Numbered from the stretch's first letter, positions 25,807 through 35,605 are shown. The stretch: 64,000 bases of DNA from Wocania_A spongiicola (GCF_023502325.1 NZ_JAMFLZ010000002.1:124001-188000); one strand, 5' to 3'. Translations and numbers: made by a program. The notes: generated by a model from the letters alone, not told the origin.

Positions 25807-26595
25807 CTATTGTAAGCTTATTTGTGCCACAGAGTTTTCAACTGATGCAATATTATTACCGCCTTTAGGCTCAATTGTAATTTTTAAAGCCAAAGCATCT
25901 TCAGTATAAGGAAGAGATTTAAGCTGTCTGTCTGCTTCACTTAAAATACCTAGGCTTACCATTTTACCTTGCAGTTCTGCCCATATTTGGTAGCATTGCT
26001 CTTCTGGTAATTGAGGTAATGATACAACATCAATCATAGATGTTTTTTCTTTAGGATTTATGTAAGCAACTGTTTTTAAGTCTTTAGCACGTTCGTTCCC
26101 TTTAATAATGTATTTTTCGGTTTCAGGATTGTTAAGCTTTAAAAGTTGTCGCATTACATTATCGAGCATCTTATTGTTTTGCGCAATATCACTACGTAAA
26201 TCAAAAATTTCATCGACAACAACTTGGTTCTCTTCTGTAAGCTTTTGATTTTGGGCATAAAACAAATATGATGTTCCAGCAAAAATTAAAGCCGCAATAC
26301 TAGCAGCAACACTAAATTTATACCACTTCTTGTATTTGTATGACGTTTTTAATTTAACAACTGGTTGTTCATCAAGTTCTTCTAAAATATTATTTAAAAC
26401 ATTTTTAGGTGCTTCAACCGCATTACTTTTTGCAACAATTTCTAAGTTGTATTGTAATGTGTTATATGTATTCTGTACTTCTGGGTATCTTGAAATATAA
26501 GTTTCAACCATTTCTGTTTCTGCAGAAGTAGTTTCACCTAGTAGATATTTTTCTAATAGGCCAGAATTTAAAAAAGTAGTTATTTTCTCATTCAT
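25807..26595 (-). CDS. Anti-sigma factor (RskA/anti-sigma-K type)
   Basis: A 262-residue single-pass membrane protein. The N-terminal cytoplasmic part (1-90) has the anti-sigma look (LEKYLLGETTSAETEMVETYIS), then one TM helix at about 112-132 (FSVAASIAALIFAGTSYLFY), a short coiled coil and a C-terminal RskA-type domain (LPQLPEEQCYQIWAELQGK, VSLGIL). It would bind and silence the sigma factor encoded 11 bases upstream, with release by signal-dependent proteolysis as for the family. Confidence 0.9.
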   Translation of the reverse strand: MNEKITTFLNSGLLEKYLLGETTSAETEMVETYISRYPEVQNTYNTLQYNLEIVAKSNAVEAPKNVLNNILEELDEQPVVKLKTSYKYKKWYKFSVAASIAALIFAGTSYLFYAQNQKLTEENQVVVDEIFDLRSDIAQNNKMLDNVMRQLLKLNNPETEKYIIKGNERAKDLKTVAYINPKEKTSMIDVVSLPQLPEEQCYQIWAELQGKMVSLGILSEADRQLKSLPYTEDALALKITIEPKGGNNIASVENSVAQISLQ

Positions 26596-26606
26596 GACGT
26601 TATTTA

Positions 26607-27137
26607 TTAAGGATTATAAATTTTTTTCAATTCACGTAATCCAATTTTTAATCTCGATTTTATTGTTCCTAACGGAATATCCAATTCTTCGCTGGCTTCT
26701 TGTTGTGTCATGCCCTCAAAAAAGAGCGCATTAATTACTATTTGATATTTTTCATCTAAGGTATTTAGATGCTTTTTTATATCTAATACATCCTGATTTA
26801 ATTCTCCAGATGATACTTTATATACGGAAGAAGTCTCCATTTGGACTTCTTTTTCTGTTTTTTTCTTTAATGATCGTACTTTGTCTATAGAAGTATTATA
26901 AGCGATTCTATACAGCCAAGTAAACAGTTTAGCTTTACTGGAGTCATATTTTTTTGAATACCTCCATACTTTTACAAAGGTTTCTTGTAGCACATCTTGA
27001 GCAGTATTTTCGTCTGTAATTACTTTTTTAATAACACCGTATAAAGCATCAGCATAGTTTTCATACAATAAGGTTATGGCTTTTTTGTCGCCATTTTCAA
27101 GTAGATTTACAATGTCTTTTTCTATGGTTGAAATCAA
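26607..27137 (-). CDS. ECF-type sigma factor paired with anti-sigma
   Basis: A 176-residue group 4 sigma factor. Region 2 is at 20-90 (NTAQDVLQETFVKVWRYSKKYD, then LFTWLYRIAYNTSIDKVRS) and region 4 at 125-172 (LFFEGMTQQEASEELDIPLGTIKSRLKIGLREL). The start is a TTG at 27137; the frame closes at a stop codon shortly upstream and no ATG is available. A TAACTTTG box lies at 27184-27191. With the RskA-like gene it forms a standard envelope- or redox-stress regulatory pair. Confidence 0.93.
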   Translation of the reverse strand: MISTIEKDIVNLLENGDKKAITLLYENYADALYGVIKKVITDENTAQDVLQETFVKVWRYSKKYDSSKAKLFTWLYRIAYNTSIDKVRSLKKKTEKEVQMETSSVYKVSSGELNQDVLDIKKHLNTLDEKYQIVINALFFEGMTQQEASEELDIPLGTIKSRLKIGLRELKKIYNP

Positions 27138-27183
27138 GATAAATTTGGTTTAAACAATGTGTTTATATGATTACTAATAATTT

Positions 27184-27191
27184 CAAAGTTA
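27184..27191 (-). promoter_or_regulatory. Promoter -7 box for the sigma/anti-sigma pair
   Basis: TAACTTTG on the minus strand, 46 bases before the TTG start at 27137, matching TAnnTTTG. Confidence 0.45.
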
Positions 27192-27206
27192 GAAATTTCT
27201 TTTAGA

Positions 27207-28220
27207 TTATAAGATATTTACTTCGGCTTCTATTGAAATATCGAAGAGCCTTTTTATTGTTTTCTGAATTAATTTTGAAAGATTTAAAATGTCTATTCCT
27301 TTAGCACCTCCATAGTTTACTAGTACTAAGGCTTGGTTTTTATGTACACCATAATTACCAAAACGTTTACCTTTAAAACCTGCTTTTTCAATAAGCCAGC
27401 CTGCAGGAATTTTTATTTCATTATCAGAAACAGTATAGCTTGGCATATCTGAAAACTTTTCAATTAGGGTATTGTAATGTGATTTTGAAATAATTGGGTT
27501 TTTAAAAAAGCTACCACTATTACCAATTTCTTTAGGGTTTGGTAATTTGCTTTCTCGAATAGCAATAACTGCTCTTGAAACGTCTTTTATGGTAGGGTTA
27601 TTAATTTGCATTTGCTCTAGATGGGAGGAAATGCTACCATAGTTAATATTTAATTTATGAGGTTTTTTGCTAAGTTTAAAAGTAACATTAGTAATAATAT
27701 ATTTGCCCTTTTTATCTTGCTTAAAAGTTGAATTTCTATAGCCAAAATCACAATCTGATTTTGAAAATGATTCTATTTTATTGGTTTTTAAAGAAAGTGC
27801 TTCGCACGAAACAAAAGTATCTTTTAGTTCTACACCATAAGCACCAATATTTTGAATGGGTGCAGTGCCAACATTTCCAGGGATTAATGATAAGTTTTCA
27901 AGACCTCCAAGGTTGTGTTTTAAGCACCAAAGTACAAATTCATGCCAATTTTCACCAGCGTTAGCTTTTACTATTGCAAAATGATCATCTTCAGAAACTA
28001 TAGTAACTCCTTTTAAATTAATATGAATGACTAATGCATCTTGGTTTTTGGTAAGTAACATATTGCTACCTCCACCCAAAATAAGTTTATCAGGATAGGC
28101 CTTTAACGTTAAAATGTTTTTCAATTCACCAATACTAGAAACTGATACAAAGTGTTTTGCTAGTACGTCTATACCAAAAGTATTGTAGGGTTTTAAAGAT
28201 ATATTTTGTTTTATATGCAC
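27207..28220 (-). CDS. murB: UDP-N-acetylenolpyruvoylglucosamine reductase
   Basis: An FAD-dependent enzyme making UDP-N-acetylmuramate for peptidoglycan. Family motifs are LKPYNTFGIDV, the FAD loop LGGGSNMLL, LIPGNVGTAPIQNIGAYG, FGYRNSTFK and the catalytic serine region NSGSFFKNP, with a C-terminal base Glu in IEAEV. The 337-residue length fits the type I form. The start is GTG at 28220, 4 bases after the aminotransferase stop, so the two genes are coupled. Confidence 0.96.
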   Translation of the reverse strand: MHIKQNISLKPYNTFGIDVLAKHFVSVSSIGELKNILTLKAYPDKLILGGGSNMLLTKNQDALVIHINLKGVTIVSEDDHFAIVKANAGENWHEFVLWCLKHNLGGLENLSLIPGNVGTAPIQNIGAYGVELKDTFVSCEALSLKTNKIESFSKSDCDFGYRNSTFKQDKKGKYIITNVTFKLSKKPHKLNINYGSISSHLEQMQINNPTIKDVSRAVIAIRESKLPNPKEIGNSGSFFKNPIISKSHYNTLIEKFSDMPSYTVSDNEIKIPAGWLIEKAGFKGKRFGNYGVHKNQALVLVNYGGAKGIDILNLSKLIQKTIKRLFDISIEAEVNIL

Positions 28221-28224
28221 TAGT

Positions 28225-29415
28225 TTAATCTGTATAAACTTTTAAAGCTTCTTTAATAATGTTTACCGCTTTTACTAAGCTTTCTTTTTTAAGTACGTAA
28301 GCAATACGTATTTGGTTTAAACCAACCCCTGGAGTTGAGTAAAATCCACCAGCTGGAGCTACCATAACTGTTTCTCCATCAACATCAAAATGCTCTAACA
28401 ACCATTGTGCAAAATCATCCGAATTTTTAACAGGTAGTTCTACAATGCAATAAAAAGCACCTTTAGGTTTTGCAACTTTAACGCCTTCAATTTTTTGTAA
28501 TTCATTAATTAAAATGTTTCTTCTATCAACATATTCTTCAATAACATCGTCAAAGTAGCTTTGTGGTGTGTCTAATGCTGCTTCGCTAGCTATTTGAGCT
28601 AATGTTGGCGGGCTTAAACGCGCTTGAGCAAATTTTAATGCCGTTTGAATTAAAGACTTGTTTTTTGACACCAAGCAGCCTATTCTTGCTCCACACATGC
28701 TGTATCGTTTTGAAACAGAATCTATCATAATGGCATTATCATCTAATCCAGCTTCTTGCATAATAGAGTAATGTGTGTTACCATCGTAAGCAAATTCGCG
28801 ATACACTTCATCAGCAATTAAGAATAAATCGTGCTTTTTAACTATAGCTGCCAATTTTTGAATTTCTTCTTTAGAGTATAAATACCCAGTTGGATTCCCT
28901 GGATTGCATATTAAAATTGCTTTAGTTTTTGATGTAATAAGTTTTTCGAATGCTTCAATAGGAGGTAACGCAAAATTATCTTCTATCTTAGAAATTACTG
29001 GAACAACTTTTACGCCAGATGCCGTTGAAAAACCATTATAGTTAGCATAAAATGGCTCTGGAATAATAATTTCATCATCAACATCCATTATACTCCCAAA
29101 GGCAAATAGTAAAGCTTCACTTCCACCAGTTGTTACAATAATATCATCATGATTTACATTTATATCATGCTTTTTATAGTATGCCGAAATTTTTTGCCTA
29201 TAAACCTCTGATCCTTCGGATCTAGAATACGCTAAAACATCAATATTACTATTTTTAATAGCTTGTAATGCTACTTTTGGCGTTTTAATATCGGGCTGAC
29301 CTATATTTAAATAATATATAGATTTTCCATTTTTAACAGCCTGTTCTGCATAGGGAACCAATTTTCTAATTGGAGATTGAGGCATTAATTGCCCTTTTTC
29401 TGATATTGTTGGCAT
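28225..29415 (-). CDS. Class I/II PLP-dependent aminotransferase
   Basis: A 396-residue fold-type I aminotransferase, probably aspartate/aromatic type. It has YSRSEGSEVYR, TTGGSEALLFA, NPGNPTG, the PLP lysine Lys236 in DSVSKRYSMCGARIG, and the carboxylate-binding Arg in NQIRIAYV. It matches the aspartate aminotransferase (AspB/PatA-like) group; exact specificity cannot be read from sequence alone. Co-transcribed with murB. Confidence 0.9.
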   Translation of the reverse strand: MPTISEKGQLMPQSPIRKLVPYAEQAVKNGKSIYYLNIGQPDIKTPKVALQAIKNSNIDVLAYSRSEGSEVYRQKISAYYKKHDINVNHDDIIVTTGGSEALLFAFGSIMDVDDEIIIPEPFYANYNGFSTASGVKVVPVISKIEDNFALPPIEAFEKLITSKTKAILICNPGNPTGYLYSKEEIQKLAAIVKKHDLFLIADEVYREFAYDGNTHYSIMQEAGLDDNAIMIDSVSKRYSMCGARIGCLVSKNKSLIQTALKFAQARLSPPTLAQIASEAALDTPQSYFDDVIEEYVDRRNILINELQKIEGVKVAKPKGAFYCIVELPVKNSDDFAQWLLEHFDVDGETVMVAPAGGFYSTPGVGLNQIRIAYVLKKESLVKAVNIIKEALKVYTD

Positions 29416-29539
29416 TTAAAAGTATTTTAAAGTACAAAGTTGAGAAAATTATCTTAAAGTTTTTTTAAAAAACGACTATAAATGTTAAAGCTATAATAAA
29501 GATTAGTAAATTGATGAGAGAAATATTTTGCGCGTCTAT

Positions 29540-30874
29540 ATGAAAAAAGCTTTAGCTCTTATTTTGTTGTTTTTTTGTTTGAGTAATTTTAGTTACTCAC
29601 AAGGAAAATTTGTTGTTCAGAACAAAAAGAGATCAGATAAAATTAGGTTTAAGTTTATTAATAATTTAATTATAATTCCTGTTGAGATTAATGGAGTTGA
29701 ACTATCTTTTTTGTTGGATACAGGAGTGAGCAAGCCAATCATTTTCAACTTTTTAAACGTTTCAGATACCTTAAAAATTAAAGATACTGAAAAAATATAC
29801 TTAAGAGGTCTAGGTGAAGGAGAGTCCGTTGAAGCTTTAAGATCTAAAAATAACGTTTTTAGAATAGGAGATGCAATTAAGTTAAATCAAGATTTATATG
29901 CTGTATACGATACTAACCTAAATTTTGCGCCAAGATTAGGGGTTCCGGTTCACGGGATTTTAGGCTTTGATTTGTTTAAAGATCTTGTCGTAGAAATGAA
30001 TTATTCTCATAAATATATAAGACTAACTGAATCTGAAAAATACCGCTATAAAGATTGTAAAAAATGCGAACGATTTAATTTAGAGTTTTATAATAATAAG
30101 CCTTATATCAATAGTAAAGTTAAAATTAAAAATAAGCAAATTCCTGTAAAATTATTGATTGATTCTGGAGGTAGTGATGCTTTATGGTTATTTGAAGATG
30201 ATACATTAGGAATTGTTTCAAATAAAAAATATTTTGAAGATTTTTTAGGGCATGGGCTTAGTGGAAGTGTATATGGTAAGCGCTCTAAAATTGATGAGTT
30301 TTCTTTAAAAAGTTTTGTGCTTAAAAGGGCAAATGTTGCCTACCCAGATTCAACATCCATTTCTCATGCAAGAAAATTTAAAGGGCGTAATGGGAGTTTA
30401 GCTGGTAATATTTTAAAGCGATTTAATGTTATAATGGACTATAGAAATGCTTTAGTGACATTTAAAAAGAATGGATACTATCATGAAAAATTCAGTTATA
30501 ATAAGAGCGGTATAGAACTAGCACATAACGGTGTTAGATTTGTAAAAGAGAGAGAGAATTATATTTCAGATAATAACTTGAGTAATGAAACTAATCAAAA
30601 TGGAACAAAAATTGTTTTTGATGCACGTTATAAGTTTTCATTAAAACCAGCATACGAGATTGTAGAGCTAAGGATAGATTCTCCAGCTTATAGAGCTGGA
30701 TTAAAAAATGGAGATGTAGTATTATCAATTAATGGTAAGCCAGCTCATCATTACACTTTGCAAGAAATAATGTATATGTTTTATGATGATGATGGTAAAA
30801 GAATAAGATTGAAAGTAGATAGAGATGATGTTATTTTAAATTATACGTTTCAATTAGAAGATTTTTTTAAATAA
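29540..30874 (+). CDS. Secreted retropepsin-like aspartyl protease with PDZ domain
   Basis: A 444-residue exported protein. A signal peptide (1-21) is followed by two retropepsin-like halves, with active-site motifs LLDTG (Asp60) and LIDSGGSD (Asp208), so one chain can supply both aspartates. A PDZ domain lies at about 365-430 (PAYRAGLKNGDVVLSINGKP). The ATG at 29540 starts a clean signal peptide; the frame is open from a TTG four codons earlier. Bacterial members are thought to cut envelope proteins, but no substrate is known. It stands alone and ends at a hairpin terminator. Confidence 0.88.
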   Translation: MKKALALILLFFCLSNFSYSQGKFVVQNKKRSDKIRFKFINNLIIIPVEINGVELSFLLDTGVSKPIIFNFLNVSDTLKIKDTEKIYLRGLGEGESVEALRSKNNVFRIGDAIKLNQDLYAVYDTNLNFAPRLGVPVHGILGFDLFKDLVVEMNYSHKYIRLTESEKYRYKDCKKCERFNLEFYNNKPYINSKVKIKNKQIPVKLLIDSGGSDALWLFEDDTLGIVSNKKYFEDFLGHGLSGSVYGKRSKIDEFSLKSFVLKRANVAYPDSTSISHARKFKGRNGSLAGNILKRFNVIMDYRNALVTFKKNGYYHEKFSYNKSGIELAHNGVRFVKERENYISDNNLSNETNQNGTKIVFDARYKFSLKPAYEIVELRIDSPAYRAGLKNGDVVLSINGKPAHHYTLQEIMYMFYDDDGKRIRLKVDRDDVILNYTFQLEDFFK

Positions 30875-30902
30875 AAAAATCCAAGCATTAATGCTTGGAT
30901 TC
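30873..30902. terminator. Bidirectional terminator
   Basis: The perfect palindrome AATCCAAGCATT/AATGCTTGGATT is preceded by seven A residues and followed by a T-rich stretch. It lies between the convergent protease and DUF1573 genes. Confidence 0.85.
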
Positions 30903-30925
30903 AATTTTATAAGCTTTTTAAAGTA

Positions 30926-31351
30926 TTATTGTTCTATAACACTTTTCTTTTTCTTGTCTAATACACTTTCCTTACTAGAATCTACAACAAGACCTTTAAT
31001 TTTTAAGGCAACTGTTGGAGTTTCAGCATTAGAAATAACAGTAATAGTTTTTCTTATAGGATTTACTCTTTTAGTATCATATTTAACTTCTATTTTACCA
31101 GTTGCACCAGGTAATATTGGCCCTTCTGGTTTTTTAGGTATGGTACAACCACAGCTAGATGATACTTTAGAAATTATAAGAGGAGCTTCACCTGTATTTG
31201 TAAATTCAAAAACACGTACGCCATTAGATCCTTTTTCAATAGTTCCGTAATCAATAGTTTCTGATTTAAACTCTATTTTTGCTACCTTGTCTTGAGCGTT
31301 TACAGAGAAACTAATCAGTCCGATAAATAAAATTGTAATTAATTGTTTCAT
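30926..31351 (-). CDS. DUF1573 domain secreted protein
   Basis: A 141-residue exported protein with a signal peptide (MKQLITILFIGLISFSVNAQ) and one DUF1573 immunoglobulin-like domain (FKSETIDYGTIEKGSNGVRVFEFTN up to ALKIKGLV). The family's SSCGCT motif (here VSSSCGCTIPK) is intact. Function unknown; such proteins are very common in Bacteroidota. I chose the ATG at 31351, since the longer frame from 31396 puts charged residues ahead of the signal peptide. Confidence 0.9.
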   Translation of the reverse strand: MKQLITILFIGLISFSVNAQDKVAKIEFKSETIDYGTIEKGSNGVRVFEFTNTGEAPLIISKVSSSCGCTIPKKPEGPILPGATGKIEVKYDTKRVNPIRKTITVISNAETPTVALKIKGLVVDSSKESVLDKKKKSVIEQ

Positions 31352-31555
31352 TACTTTTACTTTTAAATTCTGGTCAAACATACTTACTTTTTCCACAATC
31401 TACAAAAATATTAGATGTAATGCACGTATGTTAACATATTCAACTTAGTTATATGTACGTATTACTTTTCTGCTTTTTTCTAAAAAAGGGCTAAACCATT
31501 AATATTAACCTTTAATCAATCAATATTATAACTTTCACAGAAAAAGAAATATAAG

Positions 31556-31563
31556 TACTTTTG
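31556..31563 (+). promoter_or_regulatory. Promoter -7 box for valS
   Basis: TACTTTTG matches TAnnTTTG. It overlaps the only upstream in-frame start candidate (TTG at 31561), which supports translation starting at the ATG at 31594. Confidence 0.55.
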
Positions 31564-31593
31564 CACTTCAATATTCAAAAACTATTCCAAAGT

Positions 31594-34224
31594 ATGCAAA
31601 TTCCATCAAAATATGATGCAAGTCAGGTAGAAGATAAATGGTACGATTACTGGATGAAACAAAACTATTTTCATTCAGAACCAGATGAAAGAGAGCCGTA
31701 TACTATAGTAATTCCACCTCCAAATGTTACAGGTGTTTTACATATGGGACATATGCTGAATAATACAATTCAAGATGTATTAATACGTCGTGCGCGTTTA
31801 CAAGGAAAAAACGCTTGCTGGGTTCCTGGTACAGACCATGCATCTATTGCTACCGAGGCTAAAGTAGTGGCAAAGCTAAAAGAGCACGGTATTAATAAAA
31901 ATGATTTATCTCGTGATGAGTTTTTAAAACATGCTTGGGATTGGACGCACGAATATGGAGGTGTTATTTTAGAGCAACTTAAAAAACTGGGTTGTTCCTG
32001 TGATTGGGATAGAACAAAATTTACCATGGATGACGACATGAGTGAATCTGTTATTAAGGTTTTTGTTGATTTATATGAAAAAGGCTTGATTTATAGAGGA
32101 TACCGAATGGTAAATTGGGATCCTGAGGCAAAAACTACATTGTCAGACGAAGAGGTGAATCATATTGAGCGTACTGACAAATTGTACTATGTTAAATATA
32201 GAATTGAAGGAGAAGATGGGTTTGTAACCATTGCAACTACCCGTCCTGAGACTATTTTAGGGGATACAGCTGTTTGCATAAATCCTAATGATGAACGTTT
32301 TACAGATTTAAAAGGTAAAAATGCAATTGTACCAATCTGTAATCGAATTATTCCAATTATTGAAGACGATTATGTTGATATTGAATTTGGTACAGGTTGT
32401 CTTAAAGTTACACCTGCACATGATGTTAACGATAAAGAAATTGGAGACAGGCACAATCTTGAAATTATAGATATACTTAACGAAGATGCGTCATTAAATA
32501 GCTACGGATTACATCATGAAGGGAAAGATAGAGTAGTTGCAAGAAAAGATGTGGCAAAGGAGTTAGAGAATATGGGTATTTTGGTAAAAACTGAAGATAT
32601 AACTCATAAAGTTGGTACAAGTGAGCGTACACATGCAGTAATTGAACCTAGATTAAGTGATCAGTGGTTTTTAAAAATGGAAGAGTTAGCAAAACCAGCT
32701 TTAAAATCGGTTTTAGAAGATAGAGATATTAGGTTGTTTCCTAAAAAGTTTGAAAACACCTATCGCCATTGGATGGAAAATGTTCGCGATTGGAATATTT
32801 CTCGTCAGTTATTATGGGGACAACAAATTCCAGCTTACTATTACGGAGAAGGCAAAAATGATTTTGTAGTTGCAGAAACAATAGAGCAAGCTCTGGAAAA
32901 AGCCAAAGAAAAAACTAATAACACTATACTAACAAATAATGACTTACGCCAGGAGACAGATGCATTAGATACTTGGTTTTCATCTTGGTTATGGCCAATG
33001 AGTGTGTTTGATGGGATTAGAAACCCCGAAAACGAAGATATAAAATACTATTACCCAACTAACGATTTGGTTACCGGACCAGATATTTTATTCTTTTGGG
33101 TAGCTAGAATGATTGTTGCTGGTTATGAGTATAAAAATGAAAAACCTTTCGAAAATGTTTATTTAACAGGATTAGTACGTGATAAACAGCGTAGAAAAAT
33201 GAGTAAATCGTTAGGGAACTCTCCTGATGCTTTAAAACTTATTGAAACCTACGGAGCCGATGGTGTTCGTGTTGGTTTATTGTTGAGTAGTGCAGCAGGA
33301 AACGATTTAATGTTTGATGAAGCCTTATGTAATCAAGGGAAAGGTTTTGCTAATAAAGTATGGAATGCATTCAGGTTAATAAATGGTTGGGAAGTATCTG
33401 ATATAAATCAACCAGAATCCTCTAAAACTGCAATAGATTGGTTTGAAGCTAAGTTTCAAAAAGCATTAACAGAGATTGAAGATCATTTTAGTAAATATAG
33501 GCTAAGTGATGCTTTAATGGCTATGTATAAGTTAATTTATGATGATTTTTGCGGATGGTTTTTAGAAATGATAAAACCAGCATATCAGCAACCTATTGAT
33601 AAGAAAACTTACGATGCAGCAATTTCTATTTTAGAGAATAATTTAAAAATATTACATCCATTCATGCCATTTTTAACTGAAGAAATTTGGCAGCATATTA
33701 CAGAAAGAACCCCAAAAGAAGCATTAATTGTAGCACAATGGCCAGAAAGTAAAAGGGTAAATAATACATTAATTTCTGAGTTTGATTTTGCTTCTGAAGT
33801 AATTTCTGGTATTCGAACTATTAGAAAACAGAAAAACATTGCCTTTAAAGACCCTATTGGGTTTTCGGTAATTAATAATGAAAAATCTAGTAAAACGTTT
33901 GATGCCATTATAGCCAAATTAGGTAACCTAGAAGTTGTTGATTATGTTTCTGAAGCTGTTGAAGGTGCTTTAACATTTAGAGTAAAATCAAATGAATATT
34001 TTGTGCCAATGGCTGGAAATATTGATGTTGAAGCTGAAGTTAAAAAGCTGACGGAAGAGTTAAATTATACTGAAGGGTTTTTAAAATCTGTACAAAAGAA
34101 ACTCTCAAATGAGCGATTCGTTGCAGGTGCACCAGAGCAAGTAGTAGCAAGTGAAAAGAAAAAAGAAGCAGATGCTTTAGCTAAAATTGAAACTTTAAAA
34201 ACGAGCTTAGCGAGTTTAAATTAG
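31594..34224 (+). CDS. valS: Valyl-tRNA synthetase
   Basis: An 876-residue class I aminoacyl-tRNA synthetase. It has a HIGH-type motif at His50-His53 (HMGH), the ValRS-specific GTDHASIATE, an editing domain with the TTRPETILGD motif, KMSKS near residue 535, an anticodon-binding domain and the C-terminal coiled coil (VEAEVKKLTEELNYTE) that closes the tRNA elbow. The start is set at the ATG at 31594 (MQIPSKYDASQVEDKWY), because the -7 promoter box covers the only upstream start. Confidence 0.98.
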   Translation: MQIPSKYDASQVEDKWYDYWMKQNYFHSEPDEREPYTIVIPPPNVTGVLHMGHMLNNTIQDVLIRRARLQGKNACWVPGTDHASIATEAKVVAKLKEHGINKNDLSRDEFLKHAWDWTHEYGGVILEQLKKLGCSCDWDRTKFTMDDDMSESVIKVFVDLYEKGLIYRGYRMVNWDPEAKTTLSDEEVNHIERTDKLYYVKYRIEGEDGFVTIATTRPETILGDTAVCINPNDERFTDLKGKNAIVPICNRIIPIIEDDYVDIEFGTGCLKVTPAHDVNDKEIGDRHNLEIIDILNEDASLNSYGLHHEGKDRVVARKDVAKELENMGILVKTEDITHKVGTSERTHAVIEPRLSDQWFLKMEELAKPALKSVLEDRDIRLFPKKFENTYRHWMENVRDWNISRQLLWGQQIPAYYYGEGKNDFVVAETIEQALEKAKEKTNNTILTNNDLRQETDALDTWFSSWLWPMSVFDGIRNPENEDIKYYYPTNDLVTGPDILFFWVARMIVAGYEYKNEKPFENVYLTGLVRDKQRRKMSKSLGNSPDALKLIETYGADGVRVGLLLSSAAGNDLMFDEALCNQGKGFANKVWNAFRLINGWEVSDINQPESSKTAIDWFEAKFQKALTEIEDHFSKYRLSDALMAMYKLIYDDFCGWFLEMIKPAYQQPIDKKTYDAAISILENNLKILHPFMPFLTEEIWQHITERTPKEALIVAQWPESKRVNNTLISEFDFASEVISGIRTIRKQKNIAFKDPIGFSVINNEKSSKTFDAIIAKLGNLEVVDYVSEAVEGALTFRVKSNEYFVPMAGNIDVEAEVKKLTEELNYTEGFLKSVQKKLSNERFVAGAPEQVVASEKKKEADALAKIETLKTSLASLN

Positions 34225-34330
34225 GTTATTCTGTCGAAATTTGCTTAAGTGGAGGTATACGCAGATTTACTTATAACTTAGTATGTTTTCTTATTATTAC
34301 TTAAAACAGCTAAGGGTTTAATAATGCATT

Positions 34331-35452
34331 TTACTCTTTTTCTTTAGTTATAAGGCCAAATTGAACAAATTTGTCTATTAGAAAATCGGCATACCTCATG
34401 AAGCCTAAATCGGTAAAGTGTACTCCGTCTACAGTTCCTTCATGGTCTATTCCTGTAGCATTTTCACTACTTATATAAAAAATATGTTTAAAACTGCTTT
34501 TAATCATTTTTTCGTATTCAATTTTTAAAGCTTTATTCTTTTCATCAATCAAAGTCTTCTCCTTTTTATCTAGAGCTAATGATTCATATAAAAAATTTTC
34601 AACAAAAATAATTGGAGTTTCGGGCTGTTTCTCTTTAATTGTTTTTACTAAGGGAATGGTTCTGTTTATTACTTGCTCAGTTGTCATGTTTGGTAAGCAT
34701 TCAATAACATAAAATAGGGGATTAAATTCCGCAATTAAGTTATTAATTGGTTGTTCCATTTTTCCGTTTCCACTAAAACCAAAGTTTATACAATCAATAT
34801 TTAATTTTCTGGAAATAATATTGGTATGTGCCATACCAGGACGAGATGCACACCCCCCTTGAGTAATGCTGGTTCCGTAAAAAACTATAGACCTATCATT
34901 CTTTTTTAATGGTTTCTTAATAACACTTGTTGAATCAATTCCTATTTCAATATTCTCAACGCCATCATAAAGAGGTAAGTACATTTTAAATTCTCTCATT
35001 TCGTCAGGCATATTTTCTATAAGCATATATTCATTTTCAATACCAATTGGCCTTGCTGTATTAAGGTATTGCCAGCTTCCCATATTATTAAAATATAAAT
35101 CAACACCTTTAATTCCAGTTTCAGCCATGTGATTCATTACGTTGTTATTTATAACTTTCCATTTCACACTAATACTAGTGGAATTTGAAAGAAACCTAAT
35201 TGACATTCCTGCTGAAGCTTTAGACAATTTCCATACAGGTTTTCGAACAATCTCTTTATATGAAAACGGTAACCTGTCATATCTGTTTTCTTTAAGAGAA
35301 TCAGCAATTTTAGTGCCTTCTAGTATAAAAAAATCTGCACCATGATAAACGGTAGTAGTTTTTTGCTCTTGAGAATTACAGAAGGTAAGAGGGCTTAGAA
35401 ACAAAGTCATAAAAAAATATTGAAATACTGCTTTGTGCTTTTTTACTGCCAT
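34331..35452 (-). CDS. SGNH/GDSL-family hydrolase, secreted
   Basis: A 373-residue hydrolase. A signal-like N-terminus (residues 8-27) is followed by an SGNH N-terminal jelly-roll-type domain (VWKLSKASAGMSIRF...) and the catalytic domain. Block I is YGTSITQGG (Ser nucleophile), block III GFSGNGKM, and block V DGVHFTDLGF (Asp/His). This arrangement is seen in acetyl-esterases acting on carbohydrate, so deacetylation of a polysaccharide is plausible. It stands alone, and its promoter-leader region is related to those of four other minus-strand genes in the window. Confidence 0.87.
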   Translation of the reverse strand: MAVKKHKAVFQYFFMTLFLSPLTFCNSQEQKTTTVYHGADFFILEGTKIADSLKENRYDRLPFSYKEIVRKPVWKLSKASAGMSIRFLSNSTSISVKWKVINNNVMNHMAETGIKGVDLYFNNMGSWQYLNTARPIGIENEYMLIENMPDEMREFKMYLPLYDGVENIEIGIDSTSVIKKPLKKNDRSIVFYGTSITQGGCASRPGMAHTNIISRKLNIDCINFGFSGNGKMEQPINNLIAEFNPLFYVIECLPNMTTEQVINRTIPLVKTIKEKQPETPIIFVENFLYESLALDKKEKTLIDEKNKALKIEYEKMIKSSFKHIFYISSENATGIDHEGTVDGVHFTDLGFMRYADFLIDKFVQFGLITKEKE

Positions 35453-35556
35453 AATTATTTGTCTGTCATTTTAAAGCCTAATTTCGTTTGTTATGGTATT
35501 TAAGAAGCGTAATTTAAAATTTAATATCCACTGAATGAGCTATATATGTTATTAAA

Positions 35557-35586
35557 CGAAGTTAATAGTTTTTTTACCAAGCCAAA
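35557..35586 (-). promoter_or_regulatory. Promoter-leader module (SGNH gene)
   Basis: On the minus strand it reads TTG-N18-TAACTTCG, with GGTAAAAAAA in the spacer. It is followed by TTTAATAACATATATAGCTCATTC, split here as TTTAATAACATATA and TAGCTCATTC, which aligns with the leader at 55735-55751. The start codon is about 105 bases further on. Confidence 0.6.
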
Positions 35587-35605
35587 TAAGTAGAGTAACA
35601 AAAAA

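Noticed and set aside
31561..31593. valS start at an upstream TTG giving 11 extra residues
   Set aside because: The TTG is part of the TACTTTTG promoter box, so it would not be within the transcript.
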